In this document: positions 26,831-37,525 of the stretch, one piece after another
How the letters are laid out: every line of letters begins with the position of its first letter
Position numbering within the stretch: the stretch's first letter is position 1
Assembly: GCF_030408395.1 (NCBI RefSeq)
Contig: NZ_CP046980.1
Coordinates: forward strand, 930,001-994,000
DNA from: Corynebacterium aquatimens
Lineage (GTDB): Bacteria; Actinomycetota; Actinomycetes; Mycobacteriales; Mycobacteriaceae
DNA length: 64,000 nt
Direction: 5' to 3'
Notes under the pieces: generated by a model
What the model saw: the letters and a program-made list of their open reading frames with translations, nothing else
The model's database searches: none
What the model was told of the DNA's origin: nothing
Made by a program: the position numbers and the translations under genes

Positions 26831-28048
26831 GTGAATGGTGTGAATGATGCGCGCGACGCGCAGAACGCAGGGGCGGGAAGGCGCCGCGTGCTTGTCCTCG
26901 GTTCCACGGGCTCGATTGGCACTCAGGCCCTGGAGGTCATGGCGGACAACCCCGACCAGTTCGAGGTAATCGGGATCGCGGCGGCAGGCTCCGACCCGCA
27001 GGCGATAATCGCGCAGGCCCGCGAGCTGAACCTGAGCCCAGGCGCGGTAGCGGTGGCCAAGCCGGACGCAGCGGAGACCATTGCGCACGCCCTCGGCGGC
27101 CCAGTCATCGCGGGGGAGGATTCCGCCGCCCAGCTGGTCCGCGAGCATGAGGCCGACGTGGTCCTCAACGCCCTCGTCGGATCCTTGGGTCTTGCGTCGA
27201 CACTTGCGACGCTGGACACCGGCGCGATGCTCGCGCTGGCTAACAAGGAGTCGCTGGTAGCCGGCGGTGACGTCGTTCTGGCCAAGGCTCGGGCCACCGG
27301 CACTGAGATCGTGCCCGTCGATTCGGAGCACTCAGCCATGGCGCAGTGTCTGCGCGCCGGACGCCGCGAGGAAATCTCCCGCTTCATCCTGACGGCCTCA
27401 GGCGGTCCGTTCCGCGGCCAGACCCGCGAGCAAATGTGGGACGTCACGCCAGACCAAGCCGCCAAGCACCCAACGTGGAACATGGGCCAGATGAACACCC
27501 TCAACTCCGCGACGCTGGTCAACAAGGGGCTCGAGCTCATCGAGGCCACGTACCTCTTCGGTATCTCGCCCGACATCATTGACGTTGCGGTTCACCCGCA
27601 ATCCATCATCCACTCGATGATCACGTTCTGCGATGGCGCCACCATCGCGCAAGCATCCCCGCCGTCGATGAAGATGCCCATCGCCCATGCGCTCGCGTGG
27701 CCGCGCCGCGTCGCGCACGCTCAGCACGCGCTCGACTTTTCCGGATCGTTCGCTTCGGAGTGGACGTTCGAGTCGCTTAACGACGAAAACTTCCCCGCCG
27801 TCTCCCTCGCCCGCGCAGCCGTGCGCGCAGGTGGGACGATGCCGGCGGTGTACAACGCCGCTAATGAAGAAGCCGCGGCCGCTTTCCTGTCTGGCCGGAT
27901 TCACTTCCCGCAGATCGTTGATGTCGTGGCAGAAGTCCTAAATGGCGCCGATGAATACGCCACGGTGGTGGGCACGTTTGAGGAAGTGGTGGCCGTCGAG
28001 AAGCGTGCTCGTGCTCGAGCGCACGAAGTGCTGGGGGTGTTGACCTAG
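26831..28048 (+). CDS. dxr: 1-deoxy-D-xylulose 5-phosphate reductoisomerase
   Basis: Dxr is the second step of the MEP isoprenoid pathway, producing MEP with NADPH. The 405-residue product has the nucleotide loop [15 protein letters not shown] and [11 protein letters not shown]. The metal/substrate block is [12 protein letters not shown], with [10 protein letters not shown], and [10 protein letters not shown] follows further on. The start is GTG 26831 with a second in-frame GTG at 26840; no ribosome site is visible. It is followed within 4 bp by rip1 and then ispG, so two MEP enzymes share this cluster. Confidence 0.96.
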   Translation: MNGVNDARDAQNAGAGRRRVLVLGSTGSIGTQALEVMADNPDQFEVIGIAAAGSDPQAIIAQARELNLSPGAVAVAKPDAAETIAHALGGPVIAGEDSAAQLVREHEADVVLNALVGSLGLASTLATLDTGAMLALANKESLVAGGDVVLAKARATGTEIVPVDSEHSAMAQCLRAGRREEISRFILTASGGPFRGQTREQMWDVTPDQAAKHPTWNMGQMNTLNSATLVNKGLELIEATYLFGISPDIIDVAVHPQSIIHSMITFCDGATIAQASPPSMKMPIAHALAWPRRVAHAQHALDFSGSFASEWTFESLNDENFPAVSLARAAVRAGGTMPAVYNAANEEAAAAFLSGRIHFPQIVDVVAEVLNGADEYATVVGTFEEVVAVEKRARARAHEVLGVLT

Positions 28049-28052
28049 GTTT

Positions 28053-29261
28053 ATGGGCATGTTCATTCTCGGGCTGGTGCTTTTTGCGCTCGGCATTACT
28101 GCGTCGATCGCGCTGCATGAGGCAGGGCACATGCTCACCGCGAAGGCGTTTGGGATGCGTGTGCGGCGCTTCTTCGTGGGGTTTGGGCCGCCGCTGGTGT
28201 CGAAGAAGGTGGGGGAGACCACCTACGGTATCGCCGCGGTGCCGCTCGGTGGCTTCTGCGAGATCGCGGGCATGACCGGCCAGGACGAGCTCACCGCGGA
28301 GGAAGAGCCTCGCGCGATGTGGCGCAAGCCCGCGTGGCAGCGCGTGGTCGTGATGTGCGGCGGGATCATCATGAACCTCCTGCTGGGCATTTTGATCATG
28401 TACTTGCTGGCGGTGACCGCTGGGATCCCGAACCCGTATGCGGACCGTTCCGCGAAGGTCGGTGAGGTGACGTGCACCGCCGACCAGATCGCGGCCGACA
28501 AGCTGGCGGACTGCACCGGGGAAGGCCCCGCTGGCGCGGCGGGTGTGCGGCCGGGGGACACGATCGTGGGGATCGACGGCCATGAGGTGGCGACATTCCT
28601 CGATGTGCGTGAGTACGTTCTTGAGCGGCCCGGGCAGACCGTCGCCGTGACGATTGAGCGCAACGGTGCGCGGCGGACGTACGACATCCCGGTCGATACG
28701 GTGCGCCGCATTGGCGCCGACGGTCGCACCTACGACGCGGGTGCCCTCGGCGTGACCAGCGCACCGATTACGGACGCAATGAAACGCTTCGGCCCCGCCG
28801 AGGCAGTGCCGGCGACCCTGCGGGTCAGCGGCGACATGCTGTGGGCCAGCGTGAAGGGGCTTGCATCGTTCCCCGCGAAGATCCCCGGCGTGGTCACAGC
28901 GATCTTCGGCGGCGAACGTGACGCGGAGGGGCCGATCAGCGTCGTCGGCGCGTCGGTCGCGGGCGGCGAGCTTGCCAAACGCAGCATGTGGGCCGTGTTC
29001 TTCTCGCTGCTGGCGTCGCTGAATTTCTTTTTAGCGCTGTTCAATCTCGTGCCGCTTCCGCCACTCGACGGTGGGCACATCGCGGTCATCGCCTACGAAA
29101 AGCTCCGCAACTTTTTCCGGCGGCTGCGTGGCCTGCCCGCCGGGGGGCCGGTGAACTACCAGGCCCTGATGCCCCTGACCTACGCCATGGCCGCGTTGTT
29201 GTTCGGCGTTGGCCTCCTAGTGATCGTCGCGGACGTGGTCAACCCGGTCCGGCTCTTCTAA
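28053..29261 (+). CDS. rip1: Site-2 protease (Rip1/RseP type)
   Basis: This intramembrane metalloprotease cleaves anti-sigma factors and other membrane substrates. The zinc motif HEAGH lies in [16 protein letters not shown] near residues 21-36. A PDZ domain is at about 140-260 ([16 protein letters not shown]). The second metal motif [13 protein letters not shown] is near residue 340. Three to four membrane helices are visible over 402 residues. It starts 4 bp after dxr. In mycobacteria Rip1 sits in the same place (Rv2869c) and controls envelope lipid and stress genes; its substrates here are not inferable. Confidence 0.93.
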   Translation: MGMFILGLVLFALGITASIALHEAGHMLTAKAFGMRVRRFFVGFGPPLVSKKVGETTYGIAAVPLGGFCEIAGMTGQDELTAEEEPRAMWRKPAWQRVVVMCGGIIMNLLLGILIMYLLAVTAGIPNPYADRSAKVGEVTCTADQIAADKLADCTGEGPAGAAGVRPGDTIVGIDGHEVATFLDVREYVLERPGQTVAVTIERNGARRTYDIPVDTVRRIGADGRTYDAGALGVTSAPITDAMKRFGPAEAVPATLRVSGDMLWASVKGLASFPAKIPGVVTAIFGGERDAEGPISVVGASVAGGELAKRSMWAVFFSLLASLNFFLALFNLVPLPPLDGGHIAVIAYEKLRNFFRRLRGLPAGGPVNYQALMPLTYAMAALLFGVGLLVIVADVVNPVRLF

Positions 29262-29314
29262 CGCGGGCTCTTGCGGCTGCGCTCCCGCCGTGCGCCGGTG
29301 ATACTGTTGAGCAC

Positions 29315-30478
29315 ATGAGTCAACCGATCGGTTTGGGCATCCCAGAAGGCCCGCCACCTGTTCTCGCACCGCGCCGGAAGACCCGGCAGTTGTTCGTCGG
29401 AGGAGTCGGGGTTGGGTCCGATCACCCGATCACGGTGCAGTCGATGACCACCACCAAGACCCACGACATCAACGGCACCTTGCAGCAGATCGCTCAGCTG
29501 GCCACCGCAGGCTGCGACATCGTGCGCGTCGCGTGCCCCAAGACCGTCGACGCGGAGGCACTGCCCGCGATCGCCGCCAAGAGCCCGATTCCGGTCATCG
29601 CGGACATTCACTTCCAACCGAAGTACATCTTCGCGGCTATCGACGCCGGCTGCGCCGCCGTGCGCGTGAACCCCGGCAACATCAAGGAGTTCGACGGCCG
29701 CGTGAAAGAGGTCGCTCAGGCGGCGAGCGATGCGGGGATCCCCATCCGCATCGGCGTCAACGGCGGATCCCTGGACAAGCGCCTGCTGGAGAAATACGGA
29801 AAGGCAACGCCGGAAGCGCTCGTCGAGTCCGCGCTGTGGGAAGCCAGCCTGTTCGAAGAACACGGCTACGGCGACATCGCGATTTCGGTGAAGCACTCCG
29901 ATCCTGTCCTCATGGTCGAGGCGTACCGCCAGCTGGCCGCGCAGTGTGATTACCCGCTCCACCTGGGCGTCACGGAGGCCGGCCCGAAGTTCATGGGCAC
30001 CATCAAGTCGTCCGTGGCGTTCGGCGCCCTGCTTGCGGAAGGCATCGGCGACACGATCCGCGTTTCGCTGTCCGCGGACCCCGTTGAGGAAATCAAGGTC
30101 GGCGACCAGATCCTCCAGTCGCTGAACCTGCGCCCGCGCAAGCTCGAGATCGTGTCCTGCCCGTCGTGCGGCCGAGCTCAGGTGGACGTGTACTCGCTCG
30201 CCGAAGAGGTCACCGCTGGCCTCGAGGGCATGGAGTACCCGCTGCGCGTCGCGGTCATGGGCTGCGTCGTCAACGGTCCCGGTGAGGCCCGCGATGCCGA
30301 CCTTGGCGTCGCGTCGGGCAACGGTAAGGGCCAGATCTTCGTGAAGGGCGAGGTCGTGGAGACCGTGCCGGAGTCGAAGATCGTGGAGACGCTCATCGCC
30401 CACGCCATGCGCATCGCCGAAGAAGAGGGTCTCGAGGAAATCGCCGGGGCCAAGGCGGAAGTCAAGGTCACCAGGTAA
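29315..30478 (+). CDS. ispG: 4-hydroxy-3-methylbut-2-enyl diphosphate synthase
   Basis: IspG (GcpE) is a [4Fe-4S] enzyme of the MEP pathway. The chosen ATG 29315 ([14 protein letters not shown]) gives 387 residues; the open frame extends upstream through rip1 but is not family-like. [14 protein letters not shown] is at the N-terminus. The cluster Cys residues are in SCPSCGRAQ and [10 protein letters not shown] near the C-terminus, and [10 protein letters not shown] is in the TIM barrel. Confidence 0.96.
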   Translation: MSQPIGLGIPEGPPPVLAPRRKTRQLFVGGVGVGSDHPITVQSMTTTKTHDINGTLQQIAQLATAGCDIVRVACPKTVDAEALPAIAAKSPIPVIADIHFQPKYIFAAIDAGCAAVRVNPGNIKEFDGRVKEVAQAASDAGIPIRIGVNGGSLDKRLLEKYGKATPEALVESALWEASLFEEHGYGDIAISVKHSDPVLMVEAYRQLAAQCDYPLHLGVTEAGPKFMGTIKSSVAFGALLAEGIGDTIRVSLSADPVEEIKVGDQILQSLNLRPRKLEIVSCPSCGRAQVDVYSLAEEVTAGLEGMEYPLRVAVMGCVVNGPGEARDADLGVASGNGKGQIFVKGEVVETVPESKIVETLIAHAMRIAEEEGLEEIAGAKAEVKVTR

Positions 30479-30572
30479 GGCCCCGCCCCCAGCGCCGGCC
30501 CCCGGCGCTGCCCCGGCGCCTGCCCGCGCGCCTGCCGTGGCAACGGCCCGCGCGCTGCTAACTTTTTAACCC

Positions 30573-32399
30573 ATGGGTACACGGCTGGCTGCGCTTCTTT
30601 CGATCCTCGCGCTCGCATTCACAGCCACAGCCTGTACGCCCAAACCCAAGTCCGCGGAACCCACGGCACAGGACTTCCTCGAGGCGTTGTCACAGTTTGA
30701 CGTCGATACGCTTGCTTCGCTTGTCGACGACCCCACCCGCGCCCGCGAATCCGCCAACGCCACGATCGCCGGCATGCAGGCCGACGGCCTTACCACAACA
30801 CTGAAAAGCGTCACCCAGCAAGAAAACCTAGCGACGGCCGCCTACACGCTCGACTGGAAGCTCCCGCGCGAGCGCCACGTCTCCTTCGACGCGACGATGA
30901 CCCTGACCCAATCCAACGGGCAGTGGACTGTGCGTTGGCAGCCGTCGATTCTGCACCCGCGCCTCGGCGTGAACCAGCATTTGGAGTTGCGTGCCATCCC
31001 CGCCGCCCAGGCATCGGTTGTGTCCTCTGACGGGGTTGCGCTGCTTAAACCCGGGATCGCGTATCGGGTGCTCGTCGATAAGAATGCGATTGGTAACGCA
31101 ACGGGTGCCGCCAACGCGATTGCCGCGGCCTTGGAAGAAGCGCACGCCCAGGACAAAACCGTTCCCACCGTCAACGCCCAAGACTTAGCGCAAGAGATTT
31201 CCAAAGCGGAAGGAACCTATTCGGTGGCGGTGGTGCCGGTGGGGGCGAAGGCGATCGTCGAGAAGCAACTGGGCTCAATTGCTGGCGTGCGGTTGAACGA
31301 AGAGGCCGCGATGGTCAACGCCGACCCGACGTTTGCGCCGGACATCATGGCGCGCGTGGGGCAGGTTGTGGGCGAGGACCTCACGGGCGATGCGGGGTGG
31401 AAGATCGCGATCGTCAACGCTGAGGGCAACGAATTCGAAGACGTTCACCGCGCCGAGCCAAATCCCTCACCCGCGATCGGGATCTCACTGTCCCACCGCG
31501 TGCAGATCGCCGCGGAGAAAGCACTCGAGCCTATCGACGATCGGAAGGCCATGATCGTGGCAATCCGACCGTCGTCAGGCGAAATTTTGGCGATTGCACA
31601 GACAAAAGCCGCCGATGAAGAAGGCAACATCGCGACGATGGGCCAATACCCGCCGGGCTCGACCTTCAAGATCATCTCCGCGGGCGCGGGAATTGAAAAA
31701 CAGGGACTGACGCCGGATTCGATCGTGCCGTGCCCACGGTCGATGGATATCTACGGGCGCATCGTGAACAACTACGCCGGGTTCGGGCTGGGCAGCGTGC
31801 CACTGGAGACCGCATTCGCGCGGTCCTGCAACACGACATTCGCCGATATTTCCACCCAGCTCAAACCCGGCGAACTACAGGCAGTGGGCAAACAGTTCGG
31901 CCTGGGGATCGATTACGACATCCCCGGACTGGACTCCATGACCGGTTCGATCCCGGAGGGCAAAGAGCCACTCGACCGCACCGAAGCCGGGTACGGCCAG
32001 GGCCTCGATTTGGCCAGCCCGTTCGGCATGGCGTTGGTGTCCGCGACGGCCGCCGCCGGGAAGACCCCGACGCCGTACCTGATCAAAGGCAAAGAGACCA
32101 AAGCTAGCGAGCAGGCCCCCGGGCTGAGCCGCGAGGCCATCGCGGGCCTGAAGCGCATGATGCGCGCCGTGGTGACCAGCGGCACCGCCACCGGCATGGG
32201 CGCCGCCGGCGAAATCTACGGCAAGACCGGTGAAGCCGAAATCAACGGTGGCTCCCACTCCTGGTTCACCGGGTACCGCGACGACGTGGCCTTTGCCACC
32301 CTCATCGTTTTAGGCGGCGGGTCCGAAGCCGCCGTCGCCGTGACCGACCGCATGTTCCGCAACATCGACGAGTCCCTCGACGGCCCCGCGCCCCAGTAG
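30573..32399 (+). CDS. Penicillin-binding lipoprotein (transpeptidase)
   Basis: A 608-residue lipoprotein: signal peptide MGTRLAALLSILALAFTATA then Cys22. An NTF2-like MecA-N domain (about 30-140) and a dimerisation domain precede the transpeptidase domain. That domain has the active-site STFK (in YPPGSTFKIIS), SCN (in ARSCNTTF) and KTG (in YGKTGEAEI). It makes peptidoglycan cross-links and is a beta-lactam target. The position after ispG matches the mycobacterial penicillin-binding lipoprotein Rv2864c. The 94 bp upstream is very GC-rich with no clear promoter. Confidence 0.93.
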   Translation: MGTRLAALLSILALAFTATACTPKPKSAEPTAQDFLEALSQFDVDTLASLVDDPTRARESANATIAGMQADGLTTTLKSVTQQENLATAAYTLDWKLPRERHVSFDATMTLTQSNGQWTVRWQPSILHPRLGVNQHLELRAIPAAQASVVSSDGVALLKPGIAYRVLVDKNAIGNATGAANAIAAALEEAHAQDKTVPTVNAQDLAQEISKAEGTYSVAVVPVGAKAIVEKQLGSIAGVRLNEEAAMVNADPTFAPDIMARVGQVVGEDLTGDAGWKIAIVNAEGNEFEDVHRAEPNPSPAIGISLSHRVQIAAEKALEPIDDRKAMIVAIRPSSGEILAIAQTKAADEEGNIATMGQYPPGSTFKIISAGAGIEKQGLTPDSIVPCPRSMDIYGRIVNNYAGFGLGSVPLETAFARSCNTTFADISTQLKPGELQAVGKQFGLGIDYDIPGLDSMTGSIPEGKEPLDRTEAGYGQGLDLASPFGMALVSATAAAGKTPTPYLIKGKETKASEQAPGLSREAIAGLKRMMRAVVTSGTATGMGAAGEIYGKTGEAEINGGSHSWFTGYRDDVAFATLIVLGGGSEAAVAVTDRMFRNIDESLDGPAPQ

Positions 32400-32592
32400 C
32401 CCCCCGCGCGCCCCCTTCCCGCCCCGCCCCGCACGCCCCCGCCCGCCCAAGCGTCGTGCAGGCATGCCAGTAGCCCGGAACACCCTACTGTTTTCGGATG
32501 CCGGGTACGTGGGAATCGTGCCGCCGTTGTGGCCGCCGGCGCTGGGGCTGCCGGCGCTGGGGCCGCGAGCCCGCCGCGGCCGGGGGTGGCGC

Positions 32593-33960
32593 CTAGGGCG
32601 GATCATTTCCGCTGGATGTTCCCCTGGGCGTTCCCCGGTAGGTGGGGCCGGCCCCGCGTCGCCGGGGATCGCCGAAGAGGGACCACATGGCGCCTCGTCG
32701 ATAGGCTTTGTGCGGGTTGGGCACAGCGTGCCCGGTGGGGGACACCCACATCGGAGCGGATGAGAACGTGCGGACGCTTCCCGCGTGCCGCCACCCGCCG
32801 GTTGGCGTATCGGGATCGTCGTTGTTGATCTGGTTGTGGTACGGGCACAGGACAGTCAGGTTCGACATGTTGGTGTGGCCGCCTTTGCTCCAGGCGGTGA
32901 TGTGGTGAATCTGGCAATACTGCGCCGGAACCTTGCACCCCGGTACGGGGCACACGGGTGTCACGGCGCGGGCCAAGTCGGCCTGTTTAGTGTTGGCGTA
33001 GCGCTCAACGTCGTACAGGTTCACAGCGCCCTCTTCCGGGTGGAACAACGCAGCCTCAAAGCCGTACGACGGATCAGCAAAGAACCGCTCCAAGTATTCC
33101 GCACCGGAAATCTCAGTGCCATCGGTCATGACCAAGCTCACTTCATCGCCGCCACCGGACAGGACGCGAAGGTGCGCGTGAACAGGCACAAGAAGCAGCG
33201 GCCGCGGAACGGCAACGGGGATCGTGCCGTCGCAGGTGCATTTTCCGCAGCTGCAGAACGCCCCAGCGCGCGGAGGCGCAGAACAGACGCACTCGCCGCC
33301 GCACGAGCACTCTGAGCGCGGAGCCCCGGCCCCACCATGATCCGCGGCGCCTGGGGGCGGCGCGGATGACGTCGGTAAGCCTCCGCGAATGAACGCCACG
33401 AACGCCGTGAGCATTTGCCTGCTGTTGGGAACGAAGACGCCACCGCCAGCCTCATCGCCTTGCGTATCGCGGGCCGCGAACATCGCTTTCGAATACGCGC
33501 GCATCGCGTGCTCAAGGTCGGCGATGAAGTGCTCGTCGGCGGTGATGTACACCGACCGCTTCCCGCCGCGCGAGGCGGTCGTGCGGAAGGAGTCCTGCGG
33601 CGTCGCTTCTTCCTCAGGGATCAAGGTTTTCGCCCGGCGGTTCAGGGCGTCGTAGCCACCGTCGGCACGCAAAAGCTCTAGCCGCAGCTCGCGTCGCCGC
33701 GCGTTGTCTGTCTCTCGCGCGAGGTGCCGCTCGATCAACGCGAGCTGCTCCAGCGTTTTCCCGCTCACCCGAGCAGCCTCCCGCGCGATGCGCTGTTGTT
33801 TGCGCGCCCGCGTCGTGCCGTAGTACGCCTCGTGCACCGCCTGCCAGGCTTTCGCGGTCGACGGCTTGATGCCCGCGTTAAGCGCAGCAGACATGTCAAA
33901 GGACTCGAGGGCATCCAACCCCGATCCCTTTAACGTGTCAATGAGCTGCGTGAAATTCAT
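32593..33960 (-). CDS. DUF222 and HNH endonuclease domain protein
   Basis: The chosen start [14 protein letters not shown] (ATG at 33960) gives 455 residues. An upstream extension to 34257 runs through the DnaA-box region and is rejected. The N-terminal part (about 1-250) is DUF222-like and helical, with many Arg and Glu. A Cys/Gly/Ala-rich linker with repeated CSCG-type pairs (about 215-250) follows. The C-terminal HNH nuclease is [20 protein letters not shown], then [14 protein letters not shown] and HN. These proteins occur in several copies per genome in corynebacteria and mycobacteria, some linked to mobile or 13E12-type repeats. The biological role is unclear. Confidence 0.85.
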   Translation of the reverse strand: MNFTQLIDTLKGSGLDALESFDMSAALNAGIKPSTAKAWQAVHEAYYGTTRARKQQRIAREAARVSGKTLEQLALIERHLARETDNARRRELRLELLRADGGYDALNRRAKTLIPEEEATPQDSFRTTASRGGKRSVYITADEHFIADLEHAMRAYSKAMFAARDTQGDEAGGGVFVPNSRQMLTAFVAFIRGGLPTSSAPPPGAADHGGAGAPRSECSCGGECVCSAPPRAGAFCSCGKCTCDGTIPVAVPRPLLLVPVHAHLRVLSGGGDEVSLVMTDGTEISGAEYLERFFADPSYGFEAALFHPEEGAVNLYDVERYANTKQADLARAVTPVCPVPGCKVPAQYCQIHHITAWSKGGHTNMSNLTVLCPYHNQINNDDPDTPTGGWRHAGSVRTFSSAPMWVSPTGHAVPNPHKAYRRGAMWSLFGDPRRRGAGPTYRGTPRGTSSGNDPP

Positions 33961-34013
33961 ACACCGCACGCTAGCGCCAGATCGATTTTCCCGCCCGAGC
34001 CTCAGTCGCGGCC

Positions 34014-34128
34014 TGTGGATAACTCCGAAACGCCCCCATTTTCTTCCCACCACCACCGCGCAAAAACCGCTCACGCTGCACGGATGCGGATTTATCCACA
34101 GCCACGCGAATGCGGCGAGTTTTCCACA
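34014..34128. promoter_or_regulatory. Cluster of three DnaA boxes between the HNH gene and map
   Basis: TGTGGATAA (34014-34022, reverse), TTATCCACA (34092-34100) and TTTTCCACA (34120-34128) each match the TTWTNCACA DnaA-box consensus, and the first two are perfect TTATCCACA boxes. They lie in the intergenic region of the divergent HNH and map genes. A regulatory or DnaA-titration role is inference; no origin features (AT-rich unwinding element, dnaN/dnaA) are nearby. Confidence 0.65.
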
Positions 34129-34147
34129 ACGGGTTACCATGGTTGCC

Positions 34148-35020
34148 ATGTCTCGTTCAGGTTTGCTCACTCCAGGTCGTCCAACTCCCATCCGCACGGT
34201 GCCCGAAGACATCGAGCGCCCTGAGTACGTGTGGAAGGATGCGGTCCAGGAGAACATCGGCGAGCCTTACGTCCAGCCCCCGGAGGTCATCGAGGCCATG
34301 CGCGAGGCGTGCACCATCGCCGCTGACGCGCTTGAGGCCGCGGGGGCAGCGGTGGCACCAGGCGTAACGACGGATGAAATCGACCGCATCGCCCACGAAT
34401 ACATGCTGGACCACGGCGCGTACCCCTCAACGCTGGGTTACCGGGGCTACCCGAAGTCCTGCTGCACTTCGCTGAATGAGATCGTGTGCCACGGCATCCC
34501 GGACACCACGGTGATCCAGGAGGGTGACATCTGCAACATTGACGTCACCGCCTACAAAAACGGTGTCCACGGCGACACCAACGCGACGTTCCTCGCCGGC
34601 GAGGTGAGCGAGGAGCACCGCTTGCTCGTCGAGCGCACCCACGAAGCGACCATGCGCGGCATCAAAGCCGCTAAACCGGGCCGCGAGATCAATGTGATCG
34701 GCCGCGTCATTGAGTCGTACGCGAAGCGTTTCGGCTACAACGTTGTCACGGATTTCACGGGCCACGGCGTCGGCCCGACGTTCCACAATGGCCTGGTCAT
34801 CTTGCACTATGACTCTGACGCTTACACGGATGTCCTCGAGCCGGGCATGACTTTGACCATCGAGCCGATGATCAACCTGGGCGCCCTGCCGTACCGCATG
34901 TGGGACGACGGCTGGACGATCCAGAACATCGATGGCAGGTACACCGCGCAGTTTGAACACACCATCGTGATCACTGAAGAGGGCAACGAAATCCTCACCA
35001 TCCCCACCTCGCAGAGGTAA
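34148..35020 (+). CDS. map: Methionine aminopeptidase, type I
   Basis: Map removes initiator Met. The 290-residue product starts at ATG 34148 ([14 protein letters not shown]); ATG 34139 three codons earlier is possible. The N-terminal SH3-binding-like extension of about 40 residues resembles mycobacterial MapB. Metal ligands are visible: [16 protein letters not shown] (two Asp), [10 protein letters not shown] (His), EPM and FEHTI (Glu). A GCTTATCGACG copy starts 15 bp after the stop. Confidence 0.95.
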   Translation: MSRSGLLTPGRPTPIRTVPEDIERPEYVWKDAVQENIGEPYVQPPEVIEAMREACTIAADALEAAGAAVAPGVTTDEIDRIAHEYMLDHGAYPSTLGYRGYPKSCCTSLNEIVCHGIPDTTVIQEGDICNIDVTAYKNGVHGDTNATFLAGEVSEEHRLLVERTHEATMRGIKAAKPGREINVIGRVIESYAKRFGYNVVTDFTGHGVGPTFHNGLVILHYDSDAYTDVLEPGMTLTIEPMINLGALPYRMWDDGWTIQNIDGRYTAQFEHTIVITEEGNEILTIPTSQR

Positions 35021-35035
35021 AGGGCTAGTCGTCTA

Positions 35036-35046
35036 GCTTATCGACG
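35036..35046 (+). repeat. GCTTATCGACG motif, copy 8 (intergenic, after map)
   Basis: Exact copy, followed by AAAAACC, in the 88-bp gap between convergent map and mtr. Confidence 0.9.
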
Positions 35047-35108
35047 AAAAACCTTCGGCCCTCCGCGCCCCGCCCCCGCTGGCGACGCTGCGCGGCGCAG
35101 CGCGCGGT

Positions 35109-36530
35109 CTACGCCGGCGGGAAGTCGAGATCGAGTCCCAGGATCGCGTTTTCCGTGACTTCGGTCAGGGCGGGGTGGATCCAGTATTGGTGGCGGGCGA
35201 CCTTGCGAAGATCCAGATCGAAGGCCATGACGGTGACCATCTGTTGGATCAAGGTTGCTGCCTGCGGGCCCATGTAGTGGGCTCCGAGGAGTCGGCCCGT
35301 GGAGCGGTCAGCGATGAGCTTCACGGCACTAGTTGTGTCTTCCATGGCCCAGCCGTAAGCGACGTCGCCGTAGGCTTGGATTTTGCAGGTGACGTCGTGG
35401 CCGGCGTCGAGCGCCTGCTGCTCTGTCATGCCGACGGAGGCGAGCTGCGGATAGGTGAACACGGCCGACGGGACGTGGTCGTGGGGCAGGGGGATCATGC
35501 CGGCGCGGGACGGGTCGTTTTGTGCGTCCGCGACGCACAAAACGTTGTGGCGCACCGCGCGCAGCTCGGCGTTGGCAACGTGCTTGAGCATATAGGGCGA
35601 GGACACGTCGCCGACGGCCCAGACGCCGTCGCAGGTGGTGCGGCCGTAGTCGTCGACTACGATGCGGCCGTCGTCACGCACGTCGATTCCGCTCGCCTCC
35701 AGGCCTAGCCGGTCGCTGTTGGGGACGCGGCCGGTGGCGACGAGAAGGGCGGAAGAGGTGACGGTCGTGTCGTCGTCAAGCGTGAGCGTGACACCGCCAT
35801 CGGGTGAGGTGGTGGCGGCCGTGACCACGCGCCCCAGGTGGGTTTCGTAGCGTGGCGCGGCTTGGGCATTGAAGCGGTCGTGGATGTCTTTGTCCAGGTG
35901 GCGCATCAGCGGCGAGCGATTCACGATCCTCACGTGCGTGCCCAGGGACTGGAAGACGTGGGCGAATTCCATCGCGATGTAGCCGCCGCCGAGGATCGTG
36001 AGTGATTCCGGCTGCTGCGGCAGCCGCATGATGTCCTCGTTCGTGTGGAACTCCACACCAGATTCTGCGATCACCGGCGGAATGAACGGGCGGGATCCGG
36101 CGGCGATGATGATGGTGTCGCCGCTGATCGTGGCGGGTTCGCCGTCGATGGACGTGCGCAGCGTTTTCGGGCCGGTGAACTCCGCGTGGCCGTTGTAGAG
36201 GTTCACGTTGGGGCACTCGTCGCCGCGTCGGTAGTCCTCGCCGCCGCGCGCGATGATGTCCACGCGGTGCGCGAAGACGCGATCGACGATCGCGGGCCAG
36301 TCGGCGCCCTCAAACGTCATGTCGATGCCCAGTTTGGACGAGTCGGCGGCCGTTGCCGCGGTGTCGGCCGCGACAACGTACATCTTCGTGGGGATGCACC
36401 CGGAGTTCAGGCAGGTGCCGCCAAAACGCGGGCCTTCTTCGACCAGTGCGATTGAGCAGTCGTCGAATTCTTCTGTGGGGAAGGAGTTGCCGGAGCCGGA
36501 GCCGATGATGATGATGTCGTAGTGCTTCAT
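35109..36530 (-). CDS. mtr: Mycothione reductase
   Basis: Mtr reduces mycothiol disulphide with NADPH and FAD, maintaining the actinobacterial thiol buffer. The start MKHYDIIIIGSGSGN (ATG 36530) gives 473 residues. The redox pair is in FGGTCLNSGCIPTK, an NAD(P) loop ILGGGYIAMEFAHVF is near 175, and the C-terminal dimer-interface HxxxxE is in HQYWIHPALTEVTENA. GSGSGN in place of GGGPGG is typical of mycothione reductases. The ATG overlaps the stop of the upstream hydrolase by 4 bp, so they are coupled. Confidence 0.94.
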   Translation of the reverse strand: MKHYDIIIIGSGSGNSFPTEEFDDCSIALVEEGPRFGGTCLNSGCIPTKMYVVAADTAATAADSSKLGIDMTFEGADWPAIVDRVFAHRVDIIARGGEDYRRGDECPNVNLYNGHAEFTGPKTLRTSIDGEPATISGDTIIIAAGSRPFIPPVIAESGVEFHTNEDIMRLPQQPESLTILGGGYIAMEFAHVFQSLGTHVRIVNRSPLMRHLDKDIHDRFNAQAAPRYETHLGRVVTAATTSPDGGVTLTLDDDTTVTSSALLVATGRVPNSDRLGLEASGIDVRDDGRIVVDDYGRTTCDGVWAVGDVSSPYMLKHVANAELRAVRHNVLCVADAQNDPSRAGMIPLPHDHVPSAVFTYPQLASVGMTEQQALDAGHDVTCKIQAYGDVAYGWAMEDTTSAVKLIADRSTGRLLGAHYMGPQAATLIQQMVTVMAFDLDLRKVARHQYWIHPALTEVTENAILGLDLDFPPA

Positions 36531-37525
36531 GGGCGGGCCTCGCTCACACGCTCGATCCACGCGTCGGTTACGCGGTAGGCCTCGTCGAGGACCTCTGGCT
36601 GGGAGAGGAATACGTCGTGGAGCGCGCCGTCGATAACCGCGAGCTCCGCGTTGTCCGACAGCGTCGGCGCCCAGCGCTTGATCTGCTCTACTTCCAGCAC
36701 CGAATCAGCGGTGTCTGCTTCCTTTGAATAGGGTTTGCCCAGGTAGGACTTAGCGGAACACAGCGTGAGCGTAGGTACGCCGGTGTCGATGTCGCGGTCG
36801 TGGATTTGCGCTTGGCCTTCGATCACGGCGCGCAGCCACCCCAGGTATTTCTGGTGGCCGCCGGGACGCTTCTTCACCAGGTCATATTCCCAGCGCCCAT
36901 GCGCCCCCGCGTGGATCGATTCGCCGTAGGTCGCCTCGCCGGAAATCGGCAGCGTCATCAAGGGCCATCGCTTGCCGACGGCCCGAACCACCGGCGCGGC
37001 CACCTTAATGAACAATTCGGGGAATTGCAGATCAACCCACGGGCTGTTCAGGACCAACCCGGCGATCAGCGAGTGCGTCTCCGGGTCATTACGGCGCATG
37101 TCGTCGGCCCACAGGATCACGTTGAGGCCGCCGGTGGAGTGGCCCATGGGGATGATGGCCCCGTGTTCGTCGGCAAGCATGCGCGCGACCGCCGTGAGAT
37201 CTGCGTGGTAGTAACGCATGTCCGTGGTGTAGTGCCAGCGTTGGTCGGCTTTGTGCGCGCGACCGCACTTGCGCAAGTCCACGCCGTAAAACGGGTAGCC
37301 CTGCTCAAGGTAGTGGCGGGCGACGTGGTCTTGGAAGAAGTAGTCGGACATTCCGTGGACCCATAGCAACGCGGGTTTTGCTGGGTCGATGGAGTGCCCC
37401 GGGCCGGGCACCGCGCGCACGAGGACGGTTTCGACCGTGCCTTCGCCGTCAGGATCCGTGCCTAAGGGGATCGTCGTGTACTCGAAGCCGTCGCCCAGTT
37501 CATCTGGGTGCCACACAGTTGTCAT
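36527..37525 (-). CDS. Alpha/beta hydrolase (serine hydrolase of lysophospholipase type)
   Basis: A 332-residue cytoplasmic hydrolase from ATG 37525 (MTTVWHPDELGDG). HG in LLWVHGMSDYF gives the oxyanion turn, and the nucleophile Ser is in PMGHSTGGLNVI. The C-terminal Asp and His are visible in VIDGALHDVFLSQPEV. TATAAT on the minus strand ends 7 bp before this ATG, which supports a leaderless mRNA. It also makes the earlier ATG (37534) part of the -10 box. An equivalent hydrolase (Rv2854) adjoins mtr in M. tuberculosis. The substrate is unknown; co-translation with mtr hints at a thiol-ester or detoxification role, which is inference. Confidence 0.85.
   Translation of the reverse strand: MTTVWHPDELGDGFEYTTIPLGTDPDGEGTVETVLVRAVPGPGHSIDPAKPALLWVHGMSDYFFQDHVARHYLEQGYPFYGVDLRKCGRAHKADQRWHYTTDMRYYHADLTAVARMLADEHGAIIPMGHSTGGLNVILWADDMRRNDPETHSLIAGLVLNSPWVDLQFPELFIKVAAPVVRAVGKRWPLMTLPISGEATYGESIHAGAHGRWEYDLVKKRPGGHQKYLGWLRAVIEGQAQIHDRDIDTGVPTLTLCSAKSYLGKPYSKEADTADSVLEVEQIKRWAPTLSDNAELAVIDGALHDVFLSQPEVLDEAYRVTDAWIERVSEARP

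Noticed and set aside
28988..29314. Upstream extension of ispG into rip1
   Set aside because: Out-of-frame reading of rip1; IspG similarity begins at ATG 29315.
32464..33315. Plus-strand frames opposite the HNH gene
   Set aside because: Arg/Gly/Ala-rich shadows of a clear minus-strand gene.
34014..34128. DnaA-box cluster as the replication origin
   Set aside because: No AT-rich unwinding region and no dnaA, dnaN or parS nearby.
33866..34147. Upstream extension of map through the DnaA-box region
   Set aside because: Map-like sequence begins at 34148 or 34139; the extension overlaps the HNH gene and non-coding boxes.
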